This document shows positions 20,000-32,537 of a DNA stretch of 33,880 nucleotides, piece after piece (within the stretch, counting starts at the first letter, position 1; each line of letters begins with the position of its first letter). The position numbers and the translations under genes are program-made. A model generated the notes under the pieces. The model saw only the letters and a program-made list of their open reading frames with translations. It had not been told where the DNA came from and did no database searches. Source of the DNA: Lingula anatina (taxonomy: Eukaryota; Brachiopoda; Lingulata; Lingulida; Lingulidae); the NCBI RefSeq assembly GCF_001039355.2, contig NW_019775605.1, positions 193,192 through 227,071 on the forward strand, read 5' to 3'.

Positions 20000-20603
20000 A
20001 GCAACTTGATTATGGTTGAGGTAAGCTTATCTGTTTATGGTGTGTAATTCAAGTGAATTTTTGAGATAAGTGAAGACTAGACATAAAAGACTGGCAAATT
20101 CTATGGATAAAAACAGTTAAATGTTTTAAATTAAAATAATAATGACAAATTAAGTCCAATGATTGTGACACTTGTACAACTAAAGCTTAACAACATTATA
20201 AATCTGAGACAAGCTAATCAGTTGATTGTGATTTTTTTGGACAACATTCAGAAAACTGATAATTACATTAAGAAAACAAGCAAATTACATGGCTTACAAT
20301 AGTTAAGCATTAATAATTTTGACAAATCTAGTCCATTATTTGTGATACTTGTACAAATGCTGCTTAACAGCAACAGAAATGTGATAAGCTCATCAGTTAC
20401 ACTGTGTGATTACTGATGACTGTGTAACTGCATATTTTTAAAACATTTTAAAAGAGTGAAAATTACATTTAAAAAACTGCTAAATTCAACAGATTAAAAT
20501 AGGTAAACGTTAATAACTCTGCGAGATGTACTGTCATGTTTGTAAAACTTATACAACTGTGGCTTAATTAGCAACTGAAATAATCTAAAATAANCTCATC
20601 AAA
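20000..20603. repeat. Diverged satellite monomers, block 1
   Basis: About three monomers related to the array at 24751-33023. Shared boxes are GGCAAATTxxATGG, AGTTAAxxxTTAATAATTTT, TTTGTGATACTTGTACAA and GTGATAAGCTCATCAGTT. Divergence from the core array is high. Confidence 0.7.
20594..20594. other. Ambiguous base N near duplication junction
   Basis: The single N in the window lies 10 bp before unit 2 begins (TAANCTCATC). The homologous position in unit 2 is G (TAAGCTGATC). Confidence 0.95.
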
Positions 20604-23050
20604 TGATTTATTATTACCATAGCATAAAACGTGGAAAAAGGACATTTCATGAAAATCGCTGTTGGGAAAATATATCAGTAAATTGTTGTAAGTTCCAAGT
20701 GATCTTTCAAAATATTCACTTTCGTCTTATGAAAAAAAATGATGATCTGGACGATCAAAAGTTTCCATATTTGTGCATACTTTATTCGCACGACAACGTA
20801 ACACCAAGTCACCACTCGCTACCTTGGTGGTACTTTCGCCCTAAAAAGTTCGGAAACATCGTTATTTTGAATAGTTATAGAATAATTATTATTATTTATG
20901 GTAAATATTTTAACCAAATATTGTTGGATAATGAACCGACCATTTGTTAATCTTTACTACCACAGAAGATTTTCCCAACACACTACATTTTTTATTATTG
21001 AAAAACAATGTCACGTTTCCAAACTTTCTTGGTCGCGTGTATAATAACCAACAATCTCCCAGGGCCGCTGATTTCATGTGCACTTTTCTCTGACGCATAA
21101 AGGACAGAAAAGTCCTGTTGTTTAATGAAGGTCTTACGAGAATAAAGCACGTTGAAAGGCATAAGGGGCAGATATCTTTACTGATATAAACCAAACCTGT
21201 ATCTGACGACCACGCAGTCTTAGACATGCCATGTTTCTAGTACCCAATGCTTTACTTTAAAGGTATCGACAGAACGATTAACATTTGATTGAAACAGAAC
21301 TTTGCGCTATCAGTTCGCCCCCTATGCCTTGAAGGGTTGACATTGTTGGTCAGTGAACCCACAATTTTTAAAGCTCCCGTCACACAAAAATCTGTACAGT
21401 GTACTACAGTAGCTATAATTCAACTTATATTCAAGGGACTGAAATAGTACAACTGGACTAGTGAAATCGTGCCAAAATTAGAAATGGAAGTGTAATTCTT
21501 ATGCAGTGTACCTACTGTCTGTTATGCTTTTTATTTCAACCTCCAAACGCTTACTACAAATATTTACAAAAGTAAATAAATAGGGATTTAAATGGCAGAT
21601 TCCACAGCATTTCCCCTTTTTGTCTGCTTCTTGTAAATATACTCCTGGTACGTCTTTAACTGACGATACCTTTTCTACTAACGAAGTTCGAAATAATTGC
21701 CATTTCCATAGGACGTGATAAGGTGAAGTAATGGAGGAAGCAAAATGTTGTGGGGGAAACACGGGGGTATGGCCAAACCATTTTTATGCATGCACGCGTC
21801 ACAGTACTTCTTATAAAATAAATTACAAATGAGTGAACATTAAATCCCAAACACTGATACATTGAAACGTTATACTGAATAGGTTAAAACATAAATATTC
21901 GTATACTTAGTTTCCAGACCGCCTCGCATCCACTCCCTGATCACGCAAGGTGTAAGAACTATTCCCAGAGAGTAGGTTCAATTTGCTTTAAGGGGGAGGG
22001 GCTAAAGCTTTTCTGTCCAACCCTCACCCTTATCTGACAAGCAAAACTTGATTAAAAATTTACTAAAATCAAAATGCATATATATATATAGTACATTTGT
22101 GTTAAATATATTTCAAAAACAAACCAGAAGAAAACATCCGAAATGAAATAATATTATGTAGGTCAATGGCGATTCTAAAATGGTCCACTGCTTTTATCTG
22201 AACAGTTTTCGCCATGTTTGACAAACTGGGCAGTACTATAACGCCACCTGGAGGAAAATATGATCGTCTCTGTTGCAATGAGTACCTACCACATTATGAT
22301 ATCAACATACTACATGTAGCTGTATATGACATCTACGTCTATGTATGTCCACACATGAATCTACAGTGTATGCACAGGTGTATGTGAGCAAAAATCTAAT
22401 AAGGTTGGTTTTTAAACGTTCGACCTACATCTGTGTTTCAGTTTAGAAAGAGCAACTTGATTATGATTGAGGTAAGCTTATCTGTTGACTGTGTGTAATT
22501 GAAGTGAATTTTTAAGAAGTGAAAACTAGACTTAAAAGACTGGCAAATTCCGATGATAAAAACAGTTAAATGTGAAGAATAATGACATAACAAGTCCAAT
22601 GATTGTGACATTTGTACAACTGAAACTTAACAACTGTATAAATCTGAGATAAGCTTATCAATTGAATGTGTATCACGAAAAAGGATTTTTTGGTCAATAT
22701 ATTTTATTATTACATTTAAAAACTGGCAAATCACATGGCTTACAATAGTTTAGCATTAATAATTTTGACAAATCTAGTCCATTATTTGTGATGCTTGTAC
22801 AAATTCTGCTTAACAGCAACAGAAATGTGATAAGCTCATCAGTTACACTGTGTGATTACTGATGACTGTGTAACTGCATATTTTAAAAACATTTTAAAAG
22901 AGTGAAAATTACATTTAAAAAACTGCTAAATTCAACAGATTAAAATAGGTAAACGTTAATAACTCTGCGAGATGTACTGTCACGTTTGTAAAACTTGTAC
23001 AACTGTGGCTTAATTAGCAACTGAAATAATCTAAAATAAGCTGATCAGTT
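20604..23050 (+). repeat. Tandem segmental duplication, unit 2 (~2.45 kb)
   Basis: Second copy of 18050-20603, shorter mainly because of a ~120-bp difference near 21120 and slightly longer at ATAACGCCACCTGG (about 22240). Reverse-strand frames of ~105 codons here (20910-21227) and in unit 1 (18464-18796) agree only in a short central stretch, so they are probably not genes. Confidence 0.85.
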
Positions 23051-23263
23051 AACTGTATGTAATGAAAGTAATATTTAGGACAACATATTTGAGAAAACTG
23101 ATAACAACTATAAAAAACTGGCAAATTCCATGGATAAAAAGTTTTAAAAATCTAGTCCAATGTTTGTGAAATGTATACCACTTAAGTAAAAAAAAACAAG
23201 TTAATCTGCTATGTGTAATTAAAGTGTTTTTTTTTTTCACAATTCATTTGAGAAAAGTGAAAA
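22445..23263. repeat. Diverged satellite monomers, block 2
   Basis: About four monomers. The first three correspond to the satellite end of unit 2 and one extra monomer runs to 23263, where it is cut by the Helitron-like element. Confidence 0.7.
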
Positions 23264-24750
23264 CTAGAGGGTCAGAGAGGGGATACCGCCTCCGGGTTTT
23301 GAACCACCAGCTGGAGTAAGCACATTCTTATAGAAACAAAAAAGGGAAACCACCTTAAGTGTTGTGCTTGACAAAATACGGTAAACAACAGTTTTCAATT
23401 TTTTGAAGAATACATATATTACAATTTATAACAAATTGTGGGGAGAAGTAAAATTCAAGGTTGCAGTAAGAATGAGAATATAGGACTTCCCATCCAAGTT
23501 CAATTGTATATATCAAAACTTGGAAATTCGGAAAGTGCGCTTCATGGCTAAAAGTAGGTCAAGGGTCAAATTCAAGGCCACAGGAAGACTGTCAACATAT
23601 GAGTTCTTATTCAAGTTCGGTAGTATCTGTGGGCATGCCAGTTTTGGAGACATAAATGACAGAAAATTTGCAAAGTTCAGTTCATGGTAAAAAGTAGGTC
23701 TAGGGTCAAGTTCACGGTCACAGTTACAGATTACCAATGTATGACTATGGGCATATCTCTGCCAGTTTTAGAGATATAGTGATGGAAAACTTGCAAAGTT
23801 CAGTTCATGGTGAAAAGTGGGCAAAAGTAAATTTCAAGGTCATATATTGCCAGTATATTACTTCCTGTTCAAGTTTAATAACAACTTTGGGCATGTATCT
23901 GGCAGTTTTGGAGATATAAGAGACAAAAAATTGCAAAGTACAGTTCATGGTGAAAAGTAGTCCAAAGGTCAAATTCAAGGTGACATATTGCCAGTATGTG
24001 ACTTTCTATTCAAGGTTTATAGTAACTGTGGGCATATCTCTGGCAGTTTTGGAAATATACTGTAAGGGACAGAGTGTTGTTAAGTTCAGTTCAAATTGAA
24101 AATTAGGTCAAAGGTCAATCTCAAGGTGACAGATTGCCAGTATATGACTTCCTATTGAAGGTCTATAGTAACTATGGGGGTACCTCTAATTTTGGAGTTA
24201 TTTCACACTTTATTTTCACCAATGGATATTGCAACATTGTACTTTCTGATATGGTGCAACTCATATACCATATGGAAAACAAAAACAGACACCATCCCTC
24301 TATAAACTGCACTAAACAAAAGGTTTCTAGCATTTATGGTTCCAGGATTAGAGTTTTCAGTCAAGAAATCTGGCTGCTTCTCCAATAAAAATGCACCAAC
24401 TGACCCCAAACTCACGAAGATAAAAGATAACCCTAAGGGTAATACCTGCCCATAATATTATAGGATAGGTCTGTGTAGATTCAGAAAATCAGCATGAATG
24501 AAAAAAAATTTAAGAAAATTTTGACCCATTTGACCTTAAATGGGCATATTTTAAATCCCACATACCACTTTCAGTCATCCATAGAAACTTTTCCTGCAAT
24601 ACCTTCAGTTTGGGAGATATTTAGCATTTCATTTTGCAAATTTTGTACAAGGGTGCAATGTGACAAACACCACACCTACACACCAGCACTGACAAAACCC
24701 AAAATTCACATGGATCAAGTTGAGATTATATCTGACCTACATACAAGAGA
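23264..24750 (-). mobile_element. Helitron-like element with internal tandem array
   Basis: On the reverse strand it ends with GGAGGCGGTATC, a hairpin with one mismatch, then CCTCTAG with CTAG at 23264-23267 followed by T. It is homologous to the 3' part of 1-301. About 4.7 tandem units of roughly 120-145 bp occupy 23460-24180. Satellite flanks it on both sides. A plausible 5' end is 24749-24750 (reverse strand A|TCTCTTGTATG), because satellite sequence resumes at 24751. The flanking monomers are not in the same phase across the element, so this 5' end is tentative. No protein coding is seen. Helitron-related elements carrying central tandem repeats are known in molluscs, but the taxon here is unknown. 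Confidence 0.65.
23460..24180. repeat. ~144-bp tandem subrepeats inside Helitron
   Basis: Each unit carries GGCAGTTTTGGAGATATA, TGCAAAGTTCAGTTCATGGT, then AGGTCAAAGGTCAAATTCAA and CCAGTATATGACTTCCTATT. Landmark spacing is about 144, 120, 145 and 143 bp. The first ~115 bp of the window are a reverse-oriented piece of the same unit. Confidence 0.8.
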
Positions 24751-25506
24751 TTTTTTTCAGAACATATATTTTTGAGAACACTGAAAATGACATTGAAAAG
24801 ACTGCCAAATTCCATGACTTAAAATAGTTAAACATTGATAATTTTCACAAATCTTGTCTTGTGAAATTTGGACAGATGATGCATAACAACAATAAAAATC
24901 TGTGATAAGCTCATCAGATGAATGTGTCCAATGAAAAAGATTTTTCAGAGCAAATGAATTGCAAAAAACTGAAAATGACATTGAAAAGTGCCAAATTCAA
25001 TAGCTTCAAATAGTTAAACGTTAATAATTTTCACAAATCTTGTTCAACATTTGTGAATTTTGGACAGATGATGCATAACAATAATAAATATCTGTGATAA
25101 GCTCATCAGTTGAATGTTTCTCGTGAAAAAGAATTTTCAGAGCATATAAATGTGAAAAAACTGAAAATGACATTAAAAAGACTGCCAAATTCCATGGCTT
25201 AAAATAGTTAAACATTAATAATTTTCACAAATCTTGTCTAATATTTGTGAAATTTGGATAGATGATGCATAACAACAATAAATATCTGTAATAAGCTCAT
25301 CAGTTGACTGTGTCTAATAAAAAGGATATTTTCAGAACATATAAATTTGAGAAAAACTGAAAATAACACTGAAAAGACTGCCAAATTCCATGGTATAAAA
25401 TAGTTAAACGTTAATAATTTTCACACTTCTCGACCAATATTTGTGAAATTTGGACAGATGATGCTTAACAATAATGAAAATCTAAGATAAGCTTAACAGT
25501 TGACAG

Positions 25507-26061
25507 TGTGTAATAGAAGTGTAGTTGTTTGACATTTTGTATGGGAAGAGTGAGAATTATCTAAAACATTTTTTTTTTCAATTTCACAACATCTAATTAG
25601 CCTCACATTAAACATCAAATATTATGATTTGAGTTTGTTTGTGTAAGAGGTTACAAATTACTCATAATTGTCCTCTGGAAAAGATTATATACCCATTTAA
25701 GACATCTCCTTACTACCAATACCACATGCAGATTCCTCCTTACAATCGGTTTCTGGAATCGGGTTAAGCACACCATTTCACAATGTCCTAAAGCTTGCCA
25801 TATACCATCTATTGTACACATGGATGAGACATAGCATTGCTCTTGCTGTTGTCTTTGCTGCCTGTTCTTTCTATAGGAATTAGCCATGACCAGACAGGAA
25901 GAATCAGTTCACCAAAAAAGCCACCACGCTGTATGGAAAAGGGCACCTGGAAAAAGAACAATATATTTGAAAAAGGTGAAAATTAAATTCTATAAATTGA
26001 CAAATTTCCCACACTTAAATAGTTAAACATTTATAATTTTGATAAAGTTAACCTTAACAGT
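25507..26061 (+). repeat. Satellite cassette, copy 1
   Basis: A ~550-bp block, not monomer-like, starts at GTGTAATAGAAGTG and returns to satellite at AATAGTTAAACATTTATAAT. It repeats at 26457, 28378 and 32538 with near identity across its whole length. It contains the candidate exon 25877-25975. A reverse-strand frame (25651-25887) is open here and in copy 3, but copies 2 and 4 have stops in it. Confidence 0.85.
25877..25975 (+). other. Candidate 99-nt exon, cassette copy 1
   Basis: It is preceded by a long pyrimidine-rich tract ending CTGTTCTTTCTATAG and followed by the donor AAAAG|GTGAAA. The middle frame is open and reads HDQTGRISSPKKPPRCMEKG then TWKKNNIFEK. The 99 nt are phase 1 to phase 1, so inclusion or skipping would keep the frame. 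The peptide family is not recognised. There is no evidence of transcription. Confidence 0.3.
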
Positions 26062-26456
26062 TGACTGTGTCTAATAAATAGGATATTTTCAGAATATATA
26101 AAATTGAGAAAACTGAAAGTGACACTGAAAAAACTGCGAAATGTGGTGCCTTAAAATAGTTAAACGTTAATAATTTTCACAAATCTTGTCAAATATTTGT
26201 GAAATTTGGACAGATGATGCATAACAACAATAAAAATCTGTGATAAGCTCATCAGTTAAATGTGTCTCATGAAAAAAATTTTTTTTTGGACAATAAATTT
26301 GAGAAAACTAAAAATTACATTGAAAAGACTGTCAAATTCCATGGTATAAAATAGTTAAATGTTAATAATTTTCACAAATCTTTTCCAATATTTGTTAAAT
26401 TTGGACAGATGATGCTTAACAATAATGAAAATCTGTGATAAGCTTAACAGTTGACA

Positions 26457-27005
26457 GTGTGTAATAGAATTGTAGTTGTTTGACATTTTGTATGGGAAGA
26501 GTGAGAATTATCTTAAATATTTTTTTTCAATTTCACAACATCTAAGTAGCCTCACATTAAACATCAAATGTTATGATTTGAGTTTGTTTGTGTAAGAGGT
26601 GACAAATTACCCATAATTGTCCTCTGGAAAAGAATATATACCCATTTAAGACATCTCTTTACTATCAGTACCAGATGCAGATTCCTCCTTACAATTGGTT
26701 TCTGGAATCGGGTTTAGCACACCATTTGACAATGTCCTAAAGCTTGGCATATACCATCTATTGTACACATGGATGAGACATACCATTGCTCCTGCTGTTG
26801 TCTTTGCTGCCTGTTCTTTCTATAGGAATTAGCCATGACCAGACAGGAAGAATCAGTTCACCAAAAAAGCCACCACGCTGTATGGAAAAGGGCACTTTGA
26901 AAAAGAACAATATGTTTAAAAAAGGTGATAATTAAATTCTAAAAAATCACAAATTTCCCACACTTAAATAGTTAAACATTTATAATTTTGATAAAGTTAA
27001 CCTTA
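26457..27005 (+). repeat. Satellite cassette, copy 2
   Basis: Collinear with copy 1. Only about two monomers separate them. Confidence 0.85.
26826..26924 (+). other. Candidate 99-nt exon, cassette copy 2
   Basis: Same length, phase and acceptor as copy 1; donor AAAAG|GTGATA. The frame is open, with Trp to Leu (TGG to TTG) and Glu to Lys changes near the end. Confidence 0.3.
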
Positions 27006-28377
27006 CCAGTTGACTGTGTCTAATAAATAGGATATTTTCAAAATATATGAAATTGAGAAAACTGAAAATGACATTGAAAAAACTGCAAAATGCGGTGCCT
27101 TAAAATAGTTAAACGTCAATAATTTTCACAAATCTTGTTGAATATTTGTGAAATTTGGACAGATGATGCATAACAACAATAAAAATCTGTGATAAGCTCA
27201 TCAGTTAAATGTGTCTCATGAAAAATATTTTTTTTTTTTTGGACAATAAATTTGAGAAAACTGAAAATAACACTGAAAAGACTGCCAAATGCGGTGCCTG
27301 AAAATAGTTAAACGTTAATAACTTTCACAACCCTTGTCCAATATTTGTGAAATTTCAACAAATGATGCATAACAATATAAAAAATTTGTGATAAGCTCAT
27401 CAGTTGACTGTGTCTCATGAAAAAGAACTTTCAGAGCATATAAATGTGAGAAAACTGAAAATGACATTTAAAAGACTGCCAAATTCCATGGTATAAAATA
27501 GTTAAACGTTAATAATATTCACAAATCTTGTCTAATATTTCTGAAATTTGGATAGATGATACATAACAACAATGAAAATCTGTGATAAGCTCAACAGTTG
27601 ACTGTGTCTCATGAAAAAGATCTTTTTGGACAACAAATTTGAGAAAATTGAAAATAACATTGAAAAGACTGCCAAATACGGTGCCTTACAATAGTTAAAC
27701 ATTAATAATTTTCGCAAATCTTGTCCAATATTTGTGAAATTTGGATAGATGTTGCATAACAATAATAAAAATCTGTGATCAGCTCATCAGTTGAATGTGT
27801 CTCATGAAAAAGAATTTTCAGAGCATATAAAATTGAGAAAACTGAAAATGATATTGAAAAAAAGTGCGAAATGCGGTGCCTTAAAATAGTTAAACATTAA
27901 TAATTTTCACAAATCTTGTTCAATATTTGTGAAATTTGGATAGATGTTGCATAACAATAATAAAAATCTGTGATCAGCTCATCATTTGACTGTGTCTCAT
28001 GAAAAAGATTTTTCAGAGCAAATGAATTACAGAAAACTGAAAATTACATTGAAAAGACTGCTAAATTCCATGCCATAAAATAGTTAAACGTTAATAATTT
28101 TCACAAAACTTGTCTAAAATTTGTGAAATTTGGATAGATGTTGCATAACAACAATAAAAATATGTGATAAGCTCATCAGTTGACTGTCTCATGAAAAAGA
28201 TTTTTTTTTGGACAATAAATTTGAGAAAACTAAAAATAACACTGAAAAGACTTCCAAATTCCATGGTATAAAATAGTTAAACATTAATAATTTTCATAAA
28301 TCTTGTCCAATATTTGTGGAATTTGGACAGAAGATGCTTAACAAAAATGAAATTCTGTGATAAGCTTAACAGTTGAC

Positions 28378-28925
28378 AGTGTTTAATATAAGTAAAGTTG
28401 TTTGACATTTTGTATGGGAAAAGTGAGAATTATCTAAAACATTTTTTTTTTCAATTTCACAACATCTAATTAGCCTCACATTAAACATCAAAAATTATGA
28501 TTTGAGTTTGTTTGTGTAAGAGGTGACAAATTACCCATAATTGTCCTCTGGAAATGAATGTATACCCATTTAAGACATCTCCTTACTACCAATACCACAT
28601 GCAGATTCCTCCTTACAATCGGTTTCTGGAATCGGGTTAAGCACACCATTTCACAATATCCTGAAGCTTGGCATATACCATCTATTGTACACATGGATGA
28701 GACATAGCATTGCTCTTGCTGTTGTCTTTGCTGCCCGTTCTTTCTATAGGAATTAACAATGATCAGACAGGAAGAATCAGTTCACCAAAAAAGCCACCAC
28801 GCTGTATGGAAAAGGGCACCTGGAAAAAGTACAATATGTTTGAAAAAAGTGAAAATTATATTCCAAAAATTGACAAATTTCCCACACTAAAATAGTTAAA
28901 CATTTATAATTTTGATAAAGTTAAC
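28378..28925 (+). repeat. Satellite cassette, copy 3
   Basis: Collinear with copies 1 and 2. About seven monomers separate it from copy 2. Confidence 0.85.
28750..28848 (+). other. Candidate 99-nt exon, cassette copy 3
   Basis: Frame open and 99 nt. The base before the donor is A rather than G (AAAAA|GTGAAA), a weaker site. It differs from copy 1 by Ser-His to Asn-Asn and Asn to Tyr changes. Confidence 0.28.
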
Positions 28926-31900
28926 CTTAACAGTTGACTGTGTCTAATAAATAGGATATTTTTGGAATATATAAAATTGAGAAAACTGAAAATGACATTG
29001 AAAAAACTGCGAAATGCGGTGCCTTAAAATAGTTAATCGTTAATCTTTTTCACAAATCTTGTTCAATATTTGTGAAATTTGGACAGATGATGCATAAAAA
29101 CAATAAAAATCTGTGATCAGCTCATCATATGAATGTGTCTCAAGAAAAAGAATTTTCAGAGCATATAAATGTGAGAAAACTGAAAATGACATTGAAAAGA
29201 CTGCCAAATGCGGTGCCTTAAAATAGTTAAATGTTAATAATTTTCACAAATCTTGTCCAATATTTGTAAAATTTGAACAGATGATGCATAACAATATAAA
29301 AAATCTGTGATAAGCTCATCAGTTGACTGTGTCTCATGAAAAAGAACTTTCAGAGCATATAAATGTGAGAAAACTGAAAATGACATTTAAAAGACTGCCA
29401 AATTCCATGGTATGAAATAGTTTAACATTAATAATTTTCACAAATCTTGTCTAATATTTCTGAAATTTGGATAGATGATGCATAACAACAATGAAAATCT
29501 GTGATAAGCTCAACAGTTGACTGTGTCTTATGAAAAAGATCTTTGTGGACAACAAATTTGAGAAAATTGAAAATTACATTGAAAAGACAGCCAAATACAG
29601 TGCCTTGAAATAGTTAAACATTAATAATTTTCGCAAATCTTGTCCAATATTTGTGAAATTTGGATAGATGTTGCATAACAATAATAAAAATCTGTGATCA
29701 GCTCATGATATGAATGTGTCTCAAGAAAAAGAATTTTCAGAGCATATAAATGTGAGAAAACTGAAAATGACATTGAAAAGACTGCCAAATGCGGTGCCTT
29801 AAAATAGTTAATGTTAATAATTTTCACAAATCTTGTCTAATATTTGTGAAATTGATGCATAACAATGTAAAAAATCTGTGATCAGCTCAACAGTTGACTG
29901 TGTCTTATGAAAAAGATCTTTTTGGACAACAAATTTGAGAAAATTGAAAATTACATTGAAAAGACTGCCAAATACAGTGCCTAGAAATAGTTAAACGTTA
30001 ATAATTTTCACAAATCTTGTCCAATATTTGTAAAATTTCAACAGATGATGCATAACAATATAAAAAATCTGTGATAAACTCATCAGTTGACTGTGTCTCA
30101 TGTAAAAGATTTTTTTGGACAAAAAATTTAAGTAAACTGAAAATAACACTGAAAAGACTGCCAAATGCGGTGCCTGAAAATAGTTAAACGTTAATAACTT
30201 TCACAACCCTTGTCCAATATTTGTGAAATTTGAACAGATGATGCATAACAATATAAAAAATCTGTGATAAGCTCATCAGTTGACTGTGTCTCATGAAAAA
30301 GAACTTTCAGAGCATATAAGTGTGAGAAATCTGAAAATGACATTTAAAAGACTGCCAAATTCCATGGTATAAAATAGTTAAACGTTAATAATATTCACAA
30401 ATCTTGTCTAATATTTCTGAAATTTGGATAGATGATACATAACAACAATGAAAATCTGTGATAAGCTCAACAGTTGACTGTGTCTCATGAAAAAGATCAT
30501 TTTGGACAACAAATTTGAGAAAATTGAAAATAACATTGAAAAGACTGCCAAATACGGTGCCTTAAAATAGTTAAACATTAATAATTTTTCGCAAATCTTG
30601 TCCAATATTTGTGAAATTTGGATAGATGTTCCATAACAATAATAAAAATCTGTGATCAGCTCATCAGTTGAATGCGTCTCATGAAAAAGAATTTTCAGAG
30701 CATATAAAATTGAGAAAACTGAAAATGATATTGAAAAAAGTGGAAAATGCGGTGCCTTAAAATAGTTAAACGTTAATAATTTTCACAAATCTTGTCCAAT
30801 ATTTGTAAAATTTGAACAGATGATGCATAACAATATAAAAAATCTGTGATAAGCTCATCAGTTGACTGTGTCTCATGAAAAAGAACTTTCAGAGCATATA
30901 AATGTGAGAAAACTGAAAATGACATTTAAAAGACTGCCAAATTCCATGGTATGAAATAGTTAAACATTAATAATTTTCACAAATCTTGTCTAATATTTCT
31001 GAAATTTGGATAGATGATGCATAACAACAATGAAAATCTGTGATAAGCTCAACAGTTGACTGTGTCTCATGAAAAAGATCTTTTTGGACAACAAATTTGA
31101 GAAAATTGAAAATTACATTGAAAAGACTGCCAAATACAGTGCCTTAAAATAGTTAAACATTAATAATTTTCGCAAATCTTGTCCAATATTTGTGAAATTT
31201 GGATAGATGTTGCATAACAATAATAAAAATCTGTGATCAGCTCATCATATGAATGTGTCTCAAGAAAAAGAATTTTCAGAGCATATAAATGTGAGAGAAC
31301 TGAAAATGACATTGAAAAGACTGCCAAATGCGGTGCCTTAATATAGTTAAATGTTAATAATTTTCACAAACCTTGTCTAATATTTGTGAAATTGATGCAT
31401 AATAACAATAAAAATCTGTGATAAGCTCATCAGTTGACTGTGTCTCATGAAAAAATTTTTTTGGACAACAAATTTGAGAAAATTGAAAATAACATTGAAA
31501 AGACTGCCAAATACAGTGCCTTAAAATAGTTAAACGTTAATAATTTTCACAAATCTTGTCCAATATTTGTAATATTTGAACAGATGATGCATAACAATAT
31601 AAAAAATCTGTGATAAACTCATCAGTTGACTGTGTCTCATGTAAAAGGTTTTTTTGGACAAAAAATTTAAGTAAACTGAAAATAACACAGAAAAGACTGC
31701 CAAATGCGGTGCCTGAAAATAGTTAAACGTTAATAACTTTCAAAACCCTTGTCCAATATTTGTGAAATTTGAACAAAGATGCATAACAATATAAAAAATC
31801 TGTGATAAGCTCATCAGTTGACTGTGTCTCATGAAAAAGAACTTTCAGAGCATATAAATGTGAGAAAACTGAAAATTCGCAAATCTTGTCCCATATTTGT

Positions 31901-32537
31901 GAAATTTGGATAGATGTTGCATAACAATAATGAAAATCTGTGATAAGCTCAACAGTTGACTGTGTCTCATGAAAAAGATCTTTTTGGACAACAAATTTGA
32001 GAAAATTGAAAATAACATTGAAAAGACTGCCAAATACGGTGCCTTAAAATAGTTAAACATTAATAATTTTCACAAATCTTGTATAATATTTGTGAAATTT
32101 GGATAGATGATGTATAACAACAATAAAAATCTGTGATCAGCTCATCAGTTGACTGTGTCTCATAAAAAAGATTTTTTGGGACAATAAATTTGAGAAAATT
32201 GAAAATAACATTGAAAAGACAGCCAAATACGGTGCCTTAAAATAGTTAAACTTTAATAATTTTCGCAAATCTTGTCCAATATTTGTGAAATTTGGATAGA
32301 TGTTGCATAACAACAATAAAAATATGTGATAAGCTCATCAGTTGACTGTCTCCTGAAAAAGATTTTTTTGGACAATAAATTTGAGAAAACTAAAAATAAC
32401 ACTGAAAAGACTGCCAAATTCCAAGGTATAAAATAGTTAAACATTAATAATTTTCACAAATCTTGTCCAATATTTGTGGAATTTAGACAGAAGATGCTTA
32501 ACAATAATGAAATTCTGTGATAAGCTTAACAGTTGAC

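Larger units (their letters stand above)
18050..20603 (+). repeat. Tandem segmental duplication, unit 1 (~2.55 kb)
   Basis: It begins TGATTTATTATTACCATAGC, and the same start recurs at 20604. The two units are collinear over their whole length with small indels. About 120 bp near 18595-18710 are present only here. The last ~600 bp are diverged satellite monomers. Within the unit, 18389-18440 and 18927-18975 are related direct repeats, and GGCATAAGGGGC (about 18738) has an inverted partner near 18902. No coding frame is conserved between the units. Confidence 0.85.

Noticed and set aside
25651-25887. Cys-containing reverse-strand frame in cassette 1, also open in copy 3 (28488-28694)
   Set aside because: The same frame has stops in copies 2 and 4, so conservation follows the repeat rather than a protein.
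24757-32444. Several similar 60-76-codon reverse-strand frames in the array
   Set aside because: They are the same satellite monomer read repeatedly. Frames differ in length only by chance stops and show no codon-level conservation.
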